In this document: piece by piece, positions 23,478 through 32,614 of the stretch
How the letters are laid out: the number at the start of each line of letters is the position of its first letter
Numbering within the stretch: the first letter of the stretch is position 1
Origin: CAYNRG01 sp047973125
GTDB lineage: Bacteria > Bacillota_I > Bacilli_A > Erysipelotrichales > Erysipelotrichaceae
NCBI GenBank assembly: GCA_047973125.1
Contig: JBKEBK010000024.1
Location: 186,001 to 250,000 of the forward strand
DNA length: 64,000 bases
Direction of reading: 5' to 3'
Position numbers and translations under genes: made by a program
The notes under the pieces: generated by a model
Told to the model about the DNA's origin: nothing
What the model saw: the letters and a program-made list of their open reading frames with translations, nothing else
Database searches by the model: none

Positions 23478-25118
23478 TTACATTTTTTCAGGTGCATCAA
23501 TACCTAGTAAGTCTAATGAAATTGATAATGTTTGCTTAGTTGCAAGAAGTAAAGCAACCCTTTGATTTGTAAGTTCTAAATTATTATTGTCAATAACTTT
23601 CAAAGAACCATAAAAACTATGAAAATAGGCAGCTAACTTTTGACAATAGACACAAATCTTGCTTGGCATTCTTGTTTTAGAAGCATCAATAATAACGTTT
23701 GTAAACTCACCTAAATATTTAAGTAGATCAACCTCTTTACTATGTGTTAATAAATCATAGGTTGACTGTTTTTTAAATTCTGGAGCATTATTTAAGATCG
23801 AACAAATTCTTGCATGGGCATATTGAACATAAAATACTGGGTTTTCATTTGTTTGTTTTCTTGCTAGTGATAAATCAAAATCAAAATGAGTATCAACAGC
23901 TCTTTGTAAAAAGAAATACCTTGCAGCATCAACACCAATGTCCTCACATAGCTCTCTGACAGTGATTGCATTACCAGTTCTTTTGCTCATTTTTACTTCT
24001 TTTTTACCCTCTACTAGTCTTACCATTTGAATGATATCAACTTCAAGAGCATCTGCACTATAACCCATAGCTTGTATCGCAGATTTCATTCTAGGAATAT
24101 AACCATGGTGATCAGCTCCCCAAAAGTTTACAAGCTTATCATATCCTCTTTCTAATTTATACAAGTGATTAGCAATATCTGGAGTAAGGTATGTTAAACT
24201 CCCATCACTTTTAATAAGAACACGATCTTTATCATCATTATAAAGAGTAGACTTAAACCATAATGCATCATCTTTATAATAAGTAACACCTTTTTCTTTC
24301 ATTTTTAAAATGGTATCACTAACTCTATTTTCATCATAAAGCGACTGCTCTGAAACCCAAGAGTCAAATTCACAACGAAATAATATTAAATCATTTTTAA
24401 TTTTTTCAAGTTCTTTTTTTATACCTTCTTTTTTAAAAAACTCTAATCTGCCCTCTGAATTATTAATCCAATAATCTCCTTTTTCATCAGCAATTTTAGC
24501 AGCAATTTTCTTTATATCATCACCAAAATAACCATCTTCAGGTAACTCTTGTGTTTGATTAAATATTTGAGCATACCTTGCATACAAAGATAGTCCTAAA
24601 TTTTCAATTTGCATTCCCGCATCATTAACATAGTATTCTCTTAAACACTCATATCCACTCTTTTTATATAACCTACAAACACTGTCGCCCCAAGCTGCAC
24701 CTCTTGCATGGCCTAAGTGAAGATTTCCAGTAGGATTTGCACTAACATATTCAACCAACACTTTTTCTTTATTACCACTATTATTTGTACCATATTCATC
24801 TTTTGCATCCAAAATCACATTAATGATATCTGTTAGCAATTCTGTATTCATCCAAAAATTTATAAAACCAGGGCCTGCTATCTCAACTTTTTTTATTTCT
24901 TTAACACATTTACAAATATCACTAACAATTTCTTCAGCAATTACTTTTGGTGCTTTTTTTAAAATTTTCGTTAGTCTCATAGCAATATTACTCGAGTAAT
25001 CTCCATTTTTATTATCTTTTGGAATTTCTATCATAACTAATTCATCTTGATTTAAACCATATAATTTAAATATCGTATTTTTTATTCCTTCAACCAGAAT
25101 GTTTTCTATTTTATTCAT
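23478..25118 (-). CDS. argS: Arginyl-tRNA synthetase
   Basis: 546 residues, full length. VEYVSANPTGNLHLGHARGAAWGDS holds the class I HIGH motif (HLGH), VKMSKRTGNAITVREL holds the KMSKS-type signature, and the C-terminal anticodon-binding domain (QYAHARICSIL...) is intact. It charges tRNA-Arg; a tRNA-Arg(ACG) is at 29399-29475. It follows the CofE-like gene by 5 bp. No T-box leader is seen upstream. Confidence 0.97.
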   Translation of the reverse strand: MNKIENILVEGIKNTIFKLYGLNQDELVMIEIPKDNKNGDYSSNIAMRLTKILKKAPKVIAEEIVSDICKCVKEIKKVEIAGPGFINFWMNTELLTDIINVILDAKDEYGTNNSGNKEKVLVEYVSANPTGNLHLGHARGAAWGDSVCRLYKKSGYECLREYYVNDAGMQIENLGLSLYARYAQIFNQTQELPEDGYFGDDIKKIAAKIADEKGDYWINNSEGRLEFFKKEGIKKELEKIKNDLILFRCEFDSWVSEQSLYDENRVSDTILKMKEKGVTYYKDDALWFKSTLYNDDKDRVLIKSDGSLTYLTPDIANHLYKLERGYDKLVNFWGADHHGYIPRMKSAIQAMGYSADALEVDIIQMVRLVEGKKEVKMSKRTGNAITVRELCEDIGVDAARYFFLQRAVDTHFDFDLSLARKQTNENPVFYVQYAHARICSILNNAPEFKKQSTYDLLTHSKEVDLLKYLGEFTNVIIDASKTRMPSKICVYCQKLAAYFHSFYGSLKVIDNNNLELTNQRVALLLATKQTLSISLDLLGIDAPEKM

Positions 25119-25123
25119 TAATA

Positions 25124-25852
25124 CTACCCCTTTCTAATTATTATAAATGGTGTAAGCTCATCACTTTGTCCTGCAGGATTATCCTTTATCATTTTTAAGA
25201 ATGTTTCATCAGTATACTCACTATCACTACACTTTCCAAGTATTTCTTGTGCAATATCATTAGCATCAACAATGTACGTTGTAAGATTTGTAAGTTTTTT
25301 TATTTCATCGCATACACTATCAGCATCTATAGGATTTAATACCGCCATATCTTTATAAATTTCAAATGATGAATTTGGATAAAGCCCATCAATTCCAGCA
25401 ACCCCGTTACCAACTATTTTATAAAATATACCTCTTTTTCCAATAATTTTACCAAGGCCTGATAAAACTGCTGCAAAAAGGACTTTAGGAAGACCCACAA
25501 TATTAATTGTTAACTGCAGCTTATGTGGCTCATCCATTCCAATACCAGCACTTGTTCTTAATGCGAACTTACTTAGAAACTTTGCCCATAATCCCAATTT
25601 TATATCTTTTCTTTCTACACAGTTATCCTGACACATTGATATAACCTTTTCACTTATTGAAAGGATATCGCCACTCTTACATATTGGCATAACATATTTA
25701 CCAATAATTTCAAGATAAGATTCTTTACGTTTTATAAAATGTGTTTTAATTGCAAATCTTAAAAATGCATTTCCATCAACATCAATTATTCCTCTTTCAT
25801 AATATGTGATTCCATTAATTTCTTTTTTTGTACTCAAAGTATTTTTGCTCAT
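25124..25852 (-). CDS. CofE-like (F420-0:glutamate ligase family) protein
   Basis: 242 residues. GDILSISEKVISMCQ, the central LGLPKVLFAAVLSGLG-like stretch and GNGVAGIDGLYPNSSFEIY match the PF01996 fold of F420-0:gamma-glutamyl ligase. GDILSISEK is the metal- and GTP-binding strand. No other F420 gene is present, and this lineage is not known to make F420, so it probably ligates an amino acid to another acceptor. It is the first gene of a minus-strand run with argS only 5 bp downstream. Function is therefore unknown beyond a possible amino-acid ligase activity. Confidence 0.75.
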   Translation of the reverse strand: MSKNTLSTKKEINGITYYERGIIDVDGNAFLRFAIKTHFIKRKESYLEIIGKYVMPICKSGDILSISEKVISMCQDNCVERKDIKLGLWAKFLSKFALRTSAGIGMDEPHKLQLTINIVGLPKVLFAAVLSGLGKIIGKRGIFYKIVGNGVAGIDGLYPNSSFEIYKDMAVLNPIDADSVCDEIKKLTNLTTYIVDANDIAQEILGKCSDSEYTDETFLKMIKDNPAGQSDELTPFIIIRKG

Positions 25853-25981
25853 AATCTAATTCTCCATATTCAAATTCTATTTTAACACATTTACACTTAA
25901 TTATTTAATTTATTTTTAAATGAAAGTTGATTTTTATATAATTTTAATATAGACTATTAAATATAGTAAAGGATAAGGAAT

Positions 25982-26356
25982 ATGAAAAATTTTATAAAAG
26001 AATTTAAGGAATTTGCATTTAAAGGAAACATGATTGAAGTTGCGATTGGACTAGTAATGGGTGCTGCATTTAAAGACTTAGTAAATGTATTTATTGAAGC
26101 AATAATCTCACCAGTAATTGGACTACTTTTCAATCAAAATCTTAGTAATATAACAGTAACTTTAGGAAGTGTTATCTTCCCTGTTGGAATACTATTATCA
26201 ACTATTATTAACTTTATATTAACAGCTTTTGTTTTATTCTTATTTATTAAAGCAGTTAATAGATCAAGAAAAGCTAAAGTCGAAGAAAAAGTTGAAGCAG
26301 TAACAAGTGAGGAAGTATTACTTCTAAGAGAAATTGCTAAGACACTAAAAAAATAA
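25982..26356 (+). CDS. mscL: Large-conductance mechanosensitive channel
   Basis: 124 residues. MKNFIKEFKEFAFKGNMIEVAIGLVMGAAF is the N-terminal helix and TM1 of MscL, TM2 is near residues 70-92, and the charged C-terminal helix ends in EEVLLLREIAKTLKK. It is a pentameric inner-membrane valve that opens on hypo-osmotic shock. A GGATAAGGA ribosome site precedes the ATG. It is divergent from the CofE-like gene and ends at a strong terminator. Confidence 0.97.
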   Translation: MKNFIKEFKEFAFKGNMIEVAIGLVMGAAFKDLVNVFIEAIISPVIGLLFNQNLSNITVTLGSVIFPVGILLSTIINFILTAFVLFLFIKAVNRSRKAKVEEKVEAVTSEEVLLLREIAKTLKK

Positions 26357-26363
26357 AAAAATT

Positions 26364-26393
26364 AAACCCTCAATTTTGATATTGAGGGTTTTT
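26364..26393. terminator. Bidirectional terminator after mscL
   Basis: AAACCCTCAAT (26364-26374) and ATTGAGGGTTT (26381-26391) form a perfect 11-bp stem with a 6-base loop between the convergent mscL and MFS genes. Confidence 0.85.
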
Positions 26394-26404
26394 ATATATT
26401 CCAT

Positions 26405-27715
26405 TTAATTATCTTCGTATTTTTTTACTTTACACAAACAAATATATCCAATTATAAATAATACTACAAGGGCTAATATACCATATTTACTTTGACCAAA
26501 TACTGATGCACAAATGGTAATGATTAATGGCCCAAAAAAGTCTGCAAACTTTCCAAAAATATCAAAGAAACCAAAATACTCATTAGATTCACTTTTCGGA
26601 ACCAGTTTTGCATAGTATGATCTTGAAAGTGCTTGAATTCCACCCTGCGCAATTGCTACTAATACACATAATACCCAAAATTCATAATTCTTATCTAATT
26701 GATAGCCATAAATACAAATTCCACAATATATTAATACAAAAATCTTCAGTAAGTCTATTACCTTATATTTTTTGGCTAATTTAGCAGATAAAATTGCAAA
26801 AGGGAATGCAATTATCTGGGTTACTAATAATGCTATTATCATCCCAGAATCATCTATACCAACTTCTGCCCCGTAGGTTGTAGCCATTGATATTATTGTA
26901 TAAACACCATCAATATAACAGAAGTAACCTATAATAAAGTATAACATTATTGGATTATTTTTTATTTTCTTAACTGTTTTAAAAATTCTTTTAAATGATG
27001 ATGAAACCAAATTATTCTTCTTTTCTAAGTAATGCTTTTGTTTTACATTTTTAAGAAGTGGGATTGAAAATATTAGCCACCAAATAGCAGTAATAATAAA
27101 AGATATCTGAGTAGCAGTTTTTGTATCTAAGTTAAAAGGTTGAAATAAAATCAAATAAAGACCAACAATAAATGGAATACAACTTCCAATATATCCCCAT
27201 GCATATCCATAAGAGGAAATATGGTCCATTCTATCATTATCAGCTACATCAACTAACATCGAATCATAAAACACGTTACAGCTTGCATAAGAAATTCTAA
27301 CAATAAAAATCAGAGCTAAAAATCCAATCCAATTGCCAACTACTCCAAGCAGCAAACAAGAAAATACCCCAATTACTAGAAAAAAAGTAAATAATTTCTT
27401 TTTCATTCCCTTGTAATCAGCTAGTGCACCTAAAACTGGGGCACTAAGTGCGACTATCAAAACAGATACAGTAGTTGTAATTGCATATAAACTTGTCTTC
27501 AAGGCTTCTAGTGCCTGAACACTTCCATTTTGAGCAAGTAATGCATTTTTTGAAAATAATAATTTTACTAACCAAAAGTTTGCTACTTCTGAAATTGTTA
27601 CACTATCAACTAAAGATCTAAAAAATACTGGAATTGTAGCTGTTAGAATTAAAATAAATGCACTATTAGCAACATCATAAAAAATCCAACTTCTCTCCTC
27701 TAAATTTAACTTCAT
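26405..27715 (-). CDS. MFS transporter of the UMF1 (Atg22-like) family
   Basis: 436 residues with about twelve membrane helices. MKLNLEERSWIFYDVANSAFILILTATIPVFF is the UMF1/Atg22 start; SYYAKLVPKSESNEYFGFFDIFGKFADFFGP is the family's second-half signature. UMF1 members are thought to export or import amino acids or other small solutes; the substrate is unknown. The gene is alone and is divergent from the phospholipase-like gene, with a 109 bp AT-rich gap that holds promoters for both. Confidence 0.9.
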   Translation of the reverse strand: MKLNLEERSWIFYDVANSAFILILTATIPVFFRSLVDSVTISEVANFWLVKLLFSKNALLAQNGSVQALEALKTSLYAITTTVSVLIVALSAPVLGALADYKGMKKKLFTFFLVIGVFSCLLLGVVGNWIGFLALIFIVRISYASCNVFYDSMLVDVADNDRMDHISSYGYAWGYIGSCIPFIVGLYLILFQPFNLDTKTATQISFIITAIWWLIFSIPLLKNVKQKHYLEKKNNLVSSSFKRIFKTVKKIKNNPIMLYFIIGYFCYIDGVYTIISMATTYGAEVGIDDSGMIIALLVTQIIAFPFAILSAKLAKKYKVIDLLKIFVLIYCGICIYGYQLDKNYEFWVLCVLVAIAQGGIQALSRSYYAKLVPKSESNEYFGFFDIFGKFADFFGPLIITICASVFGQSKYGILALVVLFIIGYICLCKVKKYEDN

Positions 27716-27792
27716 ATAGAACCCTCCAAACCTATTTTACCATATCAATATAATATACACATTATTATTTTATATAAATTTAATTAATAATT

Positions 27793-27801
27793 TGATATAA
27801 T
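27793..27801 (+). promoter_or_regulatory. Extended -10 promoter of the phospholipase-like gene
   Basis: TGATATAAT (27793-27801) is a perfect extended -10. The -35 region is weak. It lies 24 bp before the ATG at 27825. Confidence 0.5.
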
Positions 27802-27824
27802 ATTAAAAAACAAGGAGATAAAGT

Positions 27825-28784
27825 ATGCCAAGCGTAATAACACACGAATTATTTGCACAAGAAACTCTAAAGTTACTTAGTCCAAATTTAAAAAATACAA
27901 TCATGAATTTCCCCATGGAATACTCAATTGGAAGTAGTGGACCAGACTTATTCTTCTATTATAATGCATGGCCTTGGCTAAATAGAGAAAAAGCCAAAAA
28001 TATAAGTCATGTAGGCTCACTAATACATGATGATAATATTAATAAATTTTTTCAAGCTATTTTTACTGAAGCAAAAAGACATCCAACCCCAGATAAAATT
28101 AGTTATCTATGTGGTTTTATTTGTCATTGGGCACTTGATAAAAGTGTTCATCCTTACATATTTTACAAAACAGGAGATATTTCAAAAAATGAAGGGATGA
28201 ACAACCATCGACGTTTTGAATCTCAACTAGACACTTTAATGCTTAAAAGAATAAAAAATTTAAAACCTAAAGAATACCCTTGTTTCTCACTTCTAAAATA
28301 CAGTAATTCAAGTGTGCAAGCTATCTATGATTTCTATAATAAAGCTGTCTCAACAACATATAACATTGATATATGTATAAATGATATTGAAAAATCACTG
28401 TCACATTTCTATAGTATCAGAAAATTTTTATTTGATCCATATAATATCAAGTCTCACTTATTTTTAAAAATAGAGGAAAAATTTTTGCATAACCCATATT
28501 GTTTTACATCACTGATAACTCCAAACACTCAAACGAAATTAGATATATTAAATCTTAGTAAAAAAGTTTGGCATCATCCTTGTACTAATGAAGTTTCAAA
28601 TCTTTCTTTTATTGAAATGTTTAATAAAGCAACATTAGATGCAGCTGATGTCCTAATACTGTTCGATTACTATTTACATGATCGATGCACACTAAAACAG
28701 CTGTTACAACTAATAAACAATCAATCATTTGAAACAGGAAAATCAATAAAAATAGAAATGAAGTACTATAATCCAATATATTAA
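27825..28784 (+). CDS. Zinc-dependent phospholipase C family protein
   Basis: 319 residues. MPSVITHELFAQETL, GSSGPDLFFYYNAWPW, and GFICHWALDKSVHPYIFYK give the His and Asp residues of the Zn_dep_PLPC family. It has no signal peptide, so it is probably cytosolic or membrane-associated from inside. Members are common in Clostridia and Bacilli and uncharacterised; lipid phosphodiesterase activity is by homology only. AAGGAG precedes the ATG, and a stem ends the gene at 28787-28810 before the tRNA cluster. Confidence 0.85.
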   Translation: MPSVITHELFAQETLKLLSPNLKNTIMNFPMEYSIGSSGPDLFFYYNAWPWLNREKAKNISHVGSLIHDDNINKFFQAIFTEAKRHPTPDKISYLCGFICHWALDKSVHPYIFYKTGDISKNEGMNNHRRFESQLDTLMLKRIKNLKPKEYPCFSLLKYSNSSVQAIYDFYNKAVSTTYNIDICINDIEKSLSHFYSIRKFLFDPYNIKSHLFLKIEEKFLHNPYCFTSLITPNTQTKLDILNLSKKVWHHPCTNEVSNLSFIEMFNKATLDAADVLILFDYYLHDRCTLKQLLQLINNQSFETGKSIKIEMKYYNPIY

Positions 28785-28786
28785 AA

Positions 28787-28812
28787 AAACCCAAATTACT
28801 GGGTTTATTTTT
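28787..28812. terminator. Terminator between phospholipase-like gene and tRNA cluster
   Basis: AAACCC (28787-28792) and GGGTTT (28801-28806), extendable by A-T at the loop, are followed by a T run and preceded by A. They could serve the convergent tRNA transcript as well. Confidence 0.7.
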
Positions 28813-28816
28813 TAAA

Positions 28817-28892
<76 letters not shown>

Positions 28893-28895
28893 TTT

Positions 28896-28972
<77 letters not shown>

Positions 28973-29028
28973 ATGTTTAATTGCTATAACATTATAGCAT
29001 ACTTTACTTCTCATTTCAAAAAATTTAA

Positions 29029-29119
29029 TGGCGGAGGGACTGGGATTCGAACCCAGGCGCCAGTTTCCCGACCTACCGGTTTTCAAGACCGGACCCTTCA
29101 ACCACTTGGGTATCCCTCC
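29029..29119 (-). tRNA. tRNA-Ser(UGA)
   Basis: 91 nt with CCA. The anticodon loop reads CTTGAAA (anticodon TGA), and the long variable arm is typical of serine. The GGAGGGA acceptor pairs with TCCCTCC. Confidence 0.96.
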
Positions 29120-29135
29120 ATATAATTTTTAAAAA

Positions 29136-29212
29136 TGGTAGACCCTGCAGGACTCGAACCTGCGACCAACCGGTTATGAGCCGGTAGCTCTAACCAACTG
29201 AGCTAAGGGTCT
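29136..29212 (-). tRNA. tRNA-Ile2(CAU, lysidine type)
   Basis: 77 nt with CCA and anticodon CAT. The body (acceptor AGACCCT, ACCGGCTCATAACCGGT stem-loop) resembles the isoleucine tRNA whose wobble C is converted to lysidine by TilS. It lacks the initiator features and differs from the elongator Met gene 13 bp away. Ile versus Met is inferred from body similarity. Confidence 0.8.
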
Positions 29213-29224
29213 ATTAAATATAAT

Positions 29225-29301
29225 TGGTGGCGAGAGTGGGACTCGAACCCACGACCTTCCGGGTATGAACCGAACGCTCTAGCCAACTAAGCTACCTCGC
29301 C
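29225..29301 (-). tRNA. Elongator tRNA-Met(CAU)
   Basis: 77 nt with CCA, anticodon loop GTTCATAC. The acceptor GGCGAGG and the D-arm GCTTAGTTGGCTAGAGC match elongator Met tRNAs. It would be the substrate of the TmcAL enzyme encoded at 3161-4279. Confidence 0.88.
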
Positions 29302-29309
29302 ATAATAAA

Positions 29310-29386
29310 TGGTCGGGAAGACAGGATTCGAACCTGCGACCCCCTGGTCCCAAACCAGGTGCACTACCAAGCTGTGCTACTTCCCG
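29310..29386 (-). tRNA. tRNA-Pro(UGG)
   Basis: 77 nt with CCA. The anticodon loop TTTGGGA gives TGG, and CGGGAAG pairs with CTTCCCG in the acceptor stem. Confidence 0.97.
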
Positions 29387-29398
29387 ATAAAATTTTAA

Positions 29399-29475
29399 TG
29401 GCGCGCCCAGTAGGACTTGAACCCGCAACCTTTTGATCCGTAGTCAAACGCTCTATCCAATTGAGCTATGGGCGC
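29399..29475 (-). tRNA. tRNA-Arg(ACG)
   Basis: 77 nt with CCA. The anticodon loop CTACGGA gives ACG, expected to be edited to ICG by TadA. The acceptor GCGCCCA pairs with TGGGCGC. It is the first gene of the minus-strand tRNA operon. Confidence 0.97.
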
Positions 29476-29503
29476 ACTTTTTCTGTTTTCACAGTGCTAT
29501 ATA

Positions 29504-29532
29504 ATAATAGCAAAATATACATTACAATGCAA
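29504..29532 (-). promoter_or_regulatory. Promoter of the seven-tRNA operon
   Basis: Minus strand TTGCAT (29527-29532) and TATTAT (29504-29509) with a 17 bp spacer, about 28 bp upstream of tRNA-Arg. Confidence 0.65.
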
Positions 29533-29602
29533 GAGAATTTTAAATAATTTACTTTTTATTTTAACTAGAATAAAATGTTATACAATTTTTTAAAAATTTG
29601 TA

Positions 29603-29631
29603 TTGCATTTTCTATATCTCTCTTATATAAT
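29603..29631 (+). promoter_or_regulatory. Promoter of tRNA-Cys and tRNA-Leu
   Basis: TTGCAT (29603-29608) and TATAAT (29626-29631) with a 17 bp spacer, about 20 bp before tRNA-Cys. The -35 is the same as that of the divergent tRNA promoter. Confidence 0.7.
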
Positions 29632-29651
29632 AGTAAAGCATAGTTTCAATT

Positions 29652-29726
29652 GGTTCCTTAGCCAAGCTGGTAAGGCAATAGACTGCAACTCTGTGATCAC
29701 CGGTTCAAATCCGGTAGGAACCTCCA
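29652..29726 (+). tRNA. tRNA-Cys(GCA)
   Basis: 75 nt with CCA. The anticodon loop CTGCAAC gives GCA; GGTTCCT pairs with AGGAACC, and the discriminator is U as expected for cysteine. Confidence 0.96.
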
Positions 29727-29730
29727 AAAT

Positions 29731-29817
29731 AGGGATATGGCGGAATAGGTAGACGCATCGGACTTAAAATCCGGTGATGGCAACATCGTATGGGTTCAAG
29801 TCCCATTATCCCTACCA
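29731..29817 (+). tRNA. tRNA-Leu(UAA)
   Basis: 87 nt with CCA and a long variable arm (TGATGGCAACATC). The anticodon loop CTTAAAA gives TAA. The acceptor is taken as AGGGATA/TATCCCT, with discriminator A. Confidence 0.95.
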
Positions 29818-29826
29818 TTCAAAATT

Positions 29827-29850
29827 AAAAACCTTTGCTAAGGTTTTTTT
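29827..29850 (+). terminator. Terminator of the tRNA-Cys/Leu operon
   Basis: AAAAACCTT and AAGGTTTTT with a four-base TGCT loop directly follow the tRNA-Leu gene, with a T run. Confidence 0.85.
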
Positions 29851-29908
29851 ATTTGAAAAGAATGCTTTTCATCTTTTATAAAATTTAAATTAAAAAGTAT
29901 CAGATTTA

Positions 29909-29948
29909 AATATACCTCATTTACCTAAATAAGTGAGTATATTTTTTT
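29909..29948 (-). terminator. Likely terminator of the pot operon
   Basis: AATATAC-C-TCA and TGAGTATATT arms flank a loop of about 12 bases just downstream of the potD stop on the minus strand. The pairing includes one bulged base and little GC. Confidence 0.5.
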
Positions 29949-29971
29949 ATCCAATACTTTTTTAATATTTA

Positions 29972-31054
29972 TTATTTAATTTTAATTTGTATCCACAATT
30001 CAGACATTAATTCATATACTTTTTCATCAAATTCAAAGTATTCATCTTTTTGAAAGTCTGCTCGAGGGAAATAAGCGCTATTATCAGCATATATTCCTCC
30101 ATCTGCAATCATTTCATCAATAACGTTTTTATTAGGGCTTGCATAACCTATCTCCTCTGAATTTGTAAATGCAACATCATCATCAATCATATAATTAATA
30201 AATTCATGGGCTAATTTAGGACATTTTGAATTAGCAGGAATTACCATAGCATCAATCCACATGTTTGTTCCAGATTCTGGTAAATAATAATCCATATTTT
30301 CATTTTCAGATAAAATATATGCAGCATCGCCACTGTATACTACAGCTAAGGCTTTTTCTCCATAAATCATTGCATCGATAACTTCATCAGTAACATATGA
30401 TGGCTCAACTTTTTCATCTAAATCAATTAACCATTGAAATGCCTCTTCAATTTCTTGCTCATTTGTAGTATTCATTGAATATCCTAAAGCTTTTAAAGCA
30501 ATCATAAAACTATCACGTTGAGAATCATACATGAATACATTGCCCTTAAACTTTTCATCCTTTAGGATTTCAAATCCCTTCTCTTTTACAATAGCTGGAT
30601 CGACAATTGTTTTATCATACAATATTCCAACACTTCCCCAAAAATAAGGCACACTGTATAAATTATCAGGATCAGTAGGTGTATTTAATATTGAATCATA
30701 TAAATTCGAAGCATTTGTTATTAATGACCAATCAATCTCTTGTAATAAGCTTTCTTTTGATAATCTTTTAATCATATAATCAGATGGAACAAGAACATCG
30801 TATTCACTTCCACCAAGTAATTTTGTATACAAAACTTCATTTGAATCATAAAGTGAATAATTAACTCTGACATTGTATTCTCTTTCAAAATCACTAAGAA
30901 TATCTTGAGAGATATATTCTCCCCAGTTATAAACATTTAAAGTATCACACCCATAAACTCCAACTGGATCAACATCACTTTTCTTAGATGTTCCACATCC
31001 AACTATAGTAAAGATCATACTAAATAAAATAAGATTTTTTATAAATTTTCTCAT
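29972..31054 (-). CDS. potD: Spermidine/putrescine ABC transporter substrate-binding lipoprotein
   Basis: 360 residues. MRKFIKNLILFSMIFTIVGC is a lipoprotein signal with a lipobox ending in VGC. TLNVYNWGEYISQDILSDFE is the PotD start of the mature domain; YSVPYFWGSVGILYDK and ALAVVYSGDAAYIL are conserved. It binds polyamine outside the membrane and delivers it to PotBC. It overlaps potC by 4 bp and is the last gene of the pot operon. Confidence 0.95.
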   Translation of the reverse strand: MRKFIKNLILFSMIFTIVGCGTSKKSDVDPVGVYGCDTLNVYNWGEYISQDILSDFEREYNVRVNYSLYDSNEVLYTKLLGGSEYDVLVPSDYMIKRLSKESLLQEIDWSLITNASNLYDSILNTPTDPDNLYSVPYFWGSVGILYDKTIVDPAIVKEKGFEILKDEKFKGNVFMYDSQRDSFMIALKALGYSMNTTNEQEIEEAFQWLIDLDEKVEPSYVTDEVIDAMIYGEKALAVVYSGDAAYILSENENMDYYLPESGTNMWIDAMVIPANSKCPKLAHEFINYMIDDDVAFTNSEEIGYASPNKNVIDEMIADGGIYADNSAYFPRADFQKDEYFEFDEKVYELMSELWIQIKIK

Positions 31055-31830
31055 GCTTTTCTCCTTCTCTTTCCAATTAATGGAATTATATTAATTAAGA
31101 CTAAAATAATAGTTATAACACAAATTATTACAGTTGATAATGCATTAATACTCGGATTTATTCGTTTGTACATAGTATAGACATAAATTGATATATTATT
31201 TACTCCAGGCCCTGTTGTAAAAAACGAAATAATAAAGTCATCAAAGGACATCGTAAATGCAATCAATGCCCCTGCAACAATCCCTGGTGTTATTTGAGGA
31301 ATAATAACCTTAGTTAATGCCTGGAAAGGTGTACATCCCAAATCAAGAGCAGCCTCTGCTAAATTACTATCTATTTGCCTTAGTTTTGGCATTATACTTA
31401 AAATTACATAAGGAATACAAAACGCTATATGTGCTAGTAAAAGTGTCATAAATCCAGTTTTAATTTGCAATGATGTAAAAAATAACATTAATCCAATTGC
31501 CGTTACAATCTCAGGATTTAACATTGGCAAATTATTTACTTGCGTTATTGCTTCCTTTATAATCCTTTTAGACTTACTTAAACCAATTGCTGTTATCGTT
31601 CCGACAATAGTTGAAACTGTTGTCGCAATAACCGCGATTGTAAAGGTATACCAGATTGCTTCCATCATAGTTCTATTTGAAAACATTTTTTCATACCATT
31701 TTAAAGAAAAACCTGTAAAATGAGTCAAGCTTTTTGAATCATTAAATGAAAATAAAATAACATATAAAATTGGTAAATAGAAGAATGCTAATAACAAAAA
31801 TAAATATAACTTAGAAGGTATTCTTTTCAT
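31051..31830 (-). CDS. potC: Spermidine/putrescine ABC transporter permease PotC
   Basis: 259 residues with six membrane helices. The EAA loop reads EAALDLGCTPFQALTKVIIPQITPGI, and FDDFIISFFTTGPG is typical of PotC. It shares one base with potB at its start. PotB and PotC form the membrane channel powered by PotA. Confidence 0.95.
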   Translation of the reverse strand: MKRIPSKLYLFLLLAFFYLPILYVILFSFNDSKSLTHFTGFSLKWYEKMFSNRTMMEAIWYTFTIAVIATTVSTIVGTITAIGLSKSKRIIKEAITQVNNLPMLNPEIVTAIGLMLFFTSLQIKTGFMTLLLAHIAFCIPYVILSIMPKLRQIDSNLAEAALDLGCTPFQALTKVIIPQITPGIVAGALIAFTMSFDDFIISFFTTGPGVNNISIYVYTMYKRINPSINALSTVIICVITIILVLINIIPLIGKRRRKA

Positions 31831-32612
31831 TATTTATCCCCCCTATTTTCATAATCTAATTTCTTTGTTAAAAACATAGATGCAATTATAATTACTGCCA
31901 TGATCATTGAAATAGCAGCACCAAAGTTCCAATCACCAGTAGTTACGAAGTAGTTCTCTATTAAATTCCCAATTAGTACAAACTCTCCACCACCTAATAA
32001 TTTTGGTATGAAGAAGCTTGATACAGCAGGAAGAAAAACTAATGTTATTCCTGAAATTACTCCTGGCATTGATAATGGCCAAATAACTTTTCTAAAACAT
32101 TCAAATTTGTTGGCTCCAAGATCTTCTGCAGCAAAAATTAAGCTTTGATCCATTTTAGCTAGTGATGTGTAAATTTGTAAAATCATAAATGGTAAAAAGT
32201 TATACACCATTCCTATATATACTTTCATTTCAGCTGACATAGGAGAAACTGATAAAATACCACGCCATGCATAAGTTCTTACTAACATATTAATCCACAT
32301 CGGTAGTGTAATAAGCAAGATGATAATCATCCTAGAATCAGACTTGATTTTAGAAATGAAATACGCTGCTGGATAGCCAATTATTATGCATATAATTGTC
32401 GTAATAAACGCTAATTTAAGAGATCTTATTAAAACCGATGGAAAGACACTGTCTTTGAAAAATCTTGTAAAGTTGCTGATGGTAAATTGTAGAGTCATTA
32501 CTCCATTTCCCTGTGTTGTAAAAGCGTAAAATACGATCATCAAGATTGGTAAAACAATCATAATTACTGCCCAAATTGAGTAAGGATAAACTAATCGTGA
32601 AAAACTCTTCAT
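31830..32612 (-). CDS. potB: Spermidine/putrescine ABC transporter permease PotB
   Basis: 260 residues, six membrane helices. AAEDLGANKFECFRKVIWPLSMPGV is the EAA loop that contacts the ATPase. FFIPKLLGGGEFVLIGNLIENYF is a PotB hallmark. It starts 2 bp after potA and ends within the first base of potC. Confidence 0.95.
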   Translation of the reverse strand: MKSFSRLVYPYSIWAVIMIVLPILMIVFYAFTTQGNGVMTLQFTISNFTRFFKDSVFPSVLIRSLKLAFITTIICIIIGYPAAYFISKIKSDSRMIIILLITLPMWINMLVRTYAWRGILSVSPMSAEMKVYIGMVYNFLPFMILQIYTSLAKMDQSLIFAAEDLGANKFECFRKVIWPLSMPGVISGITLVFLPAVSSFFIPKLLGGGEFVLIGNLIENYFVTTGDWNFGAAISMIMAVIIIASMFLTKKLDYENRGDK

Positions 32613-32614
32613 TT

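Noticed and set aside
23461..25981. T-box or other riboswitch upstream of argS or the CofE-like gene
   Set aside because: The gaps are only 5 bp (argS) and about 130 bp (shared with mscL). No T-box sequence or specifier structure is visible.
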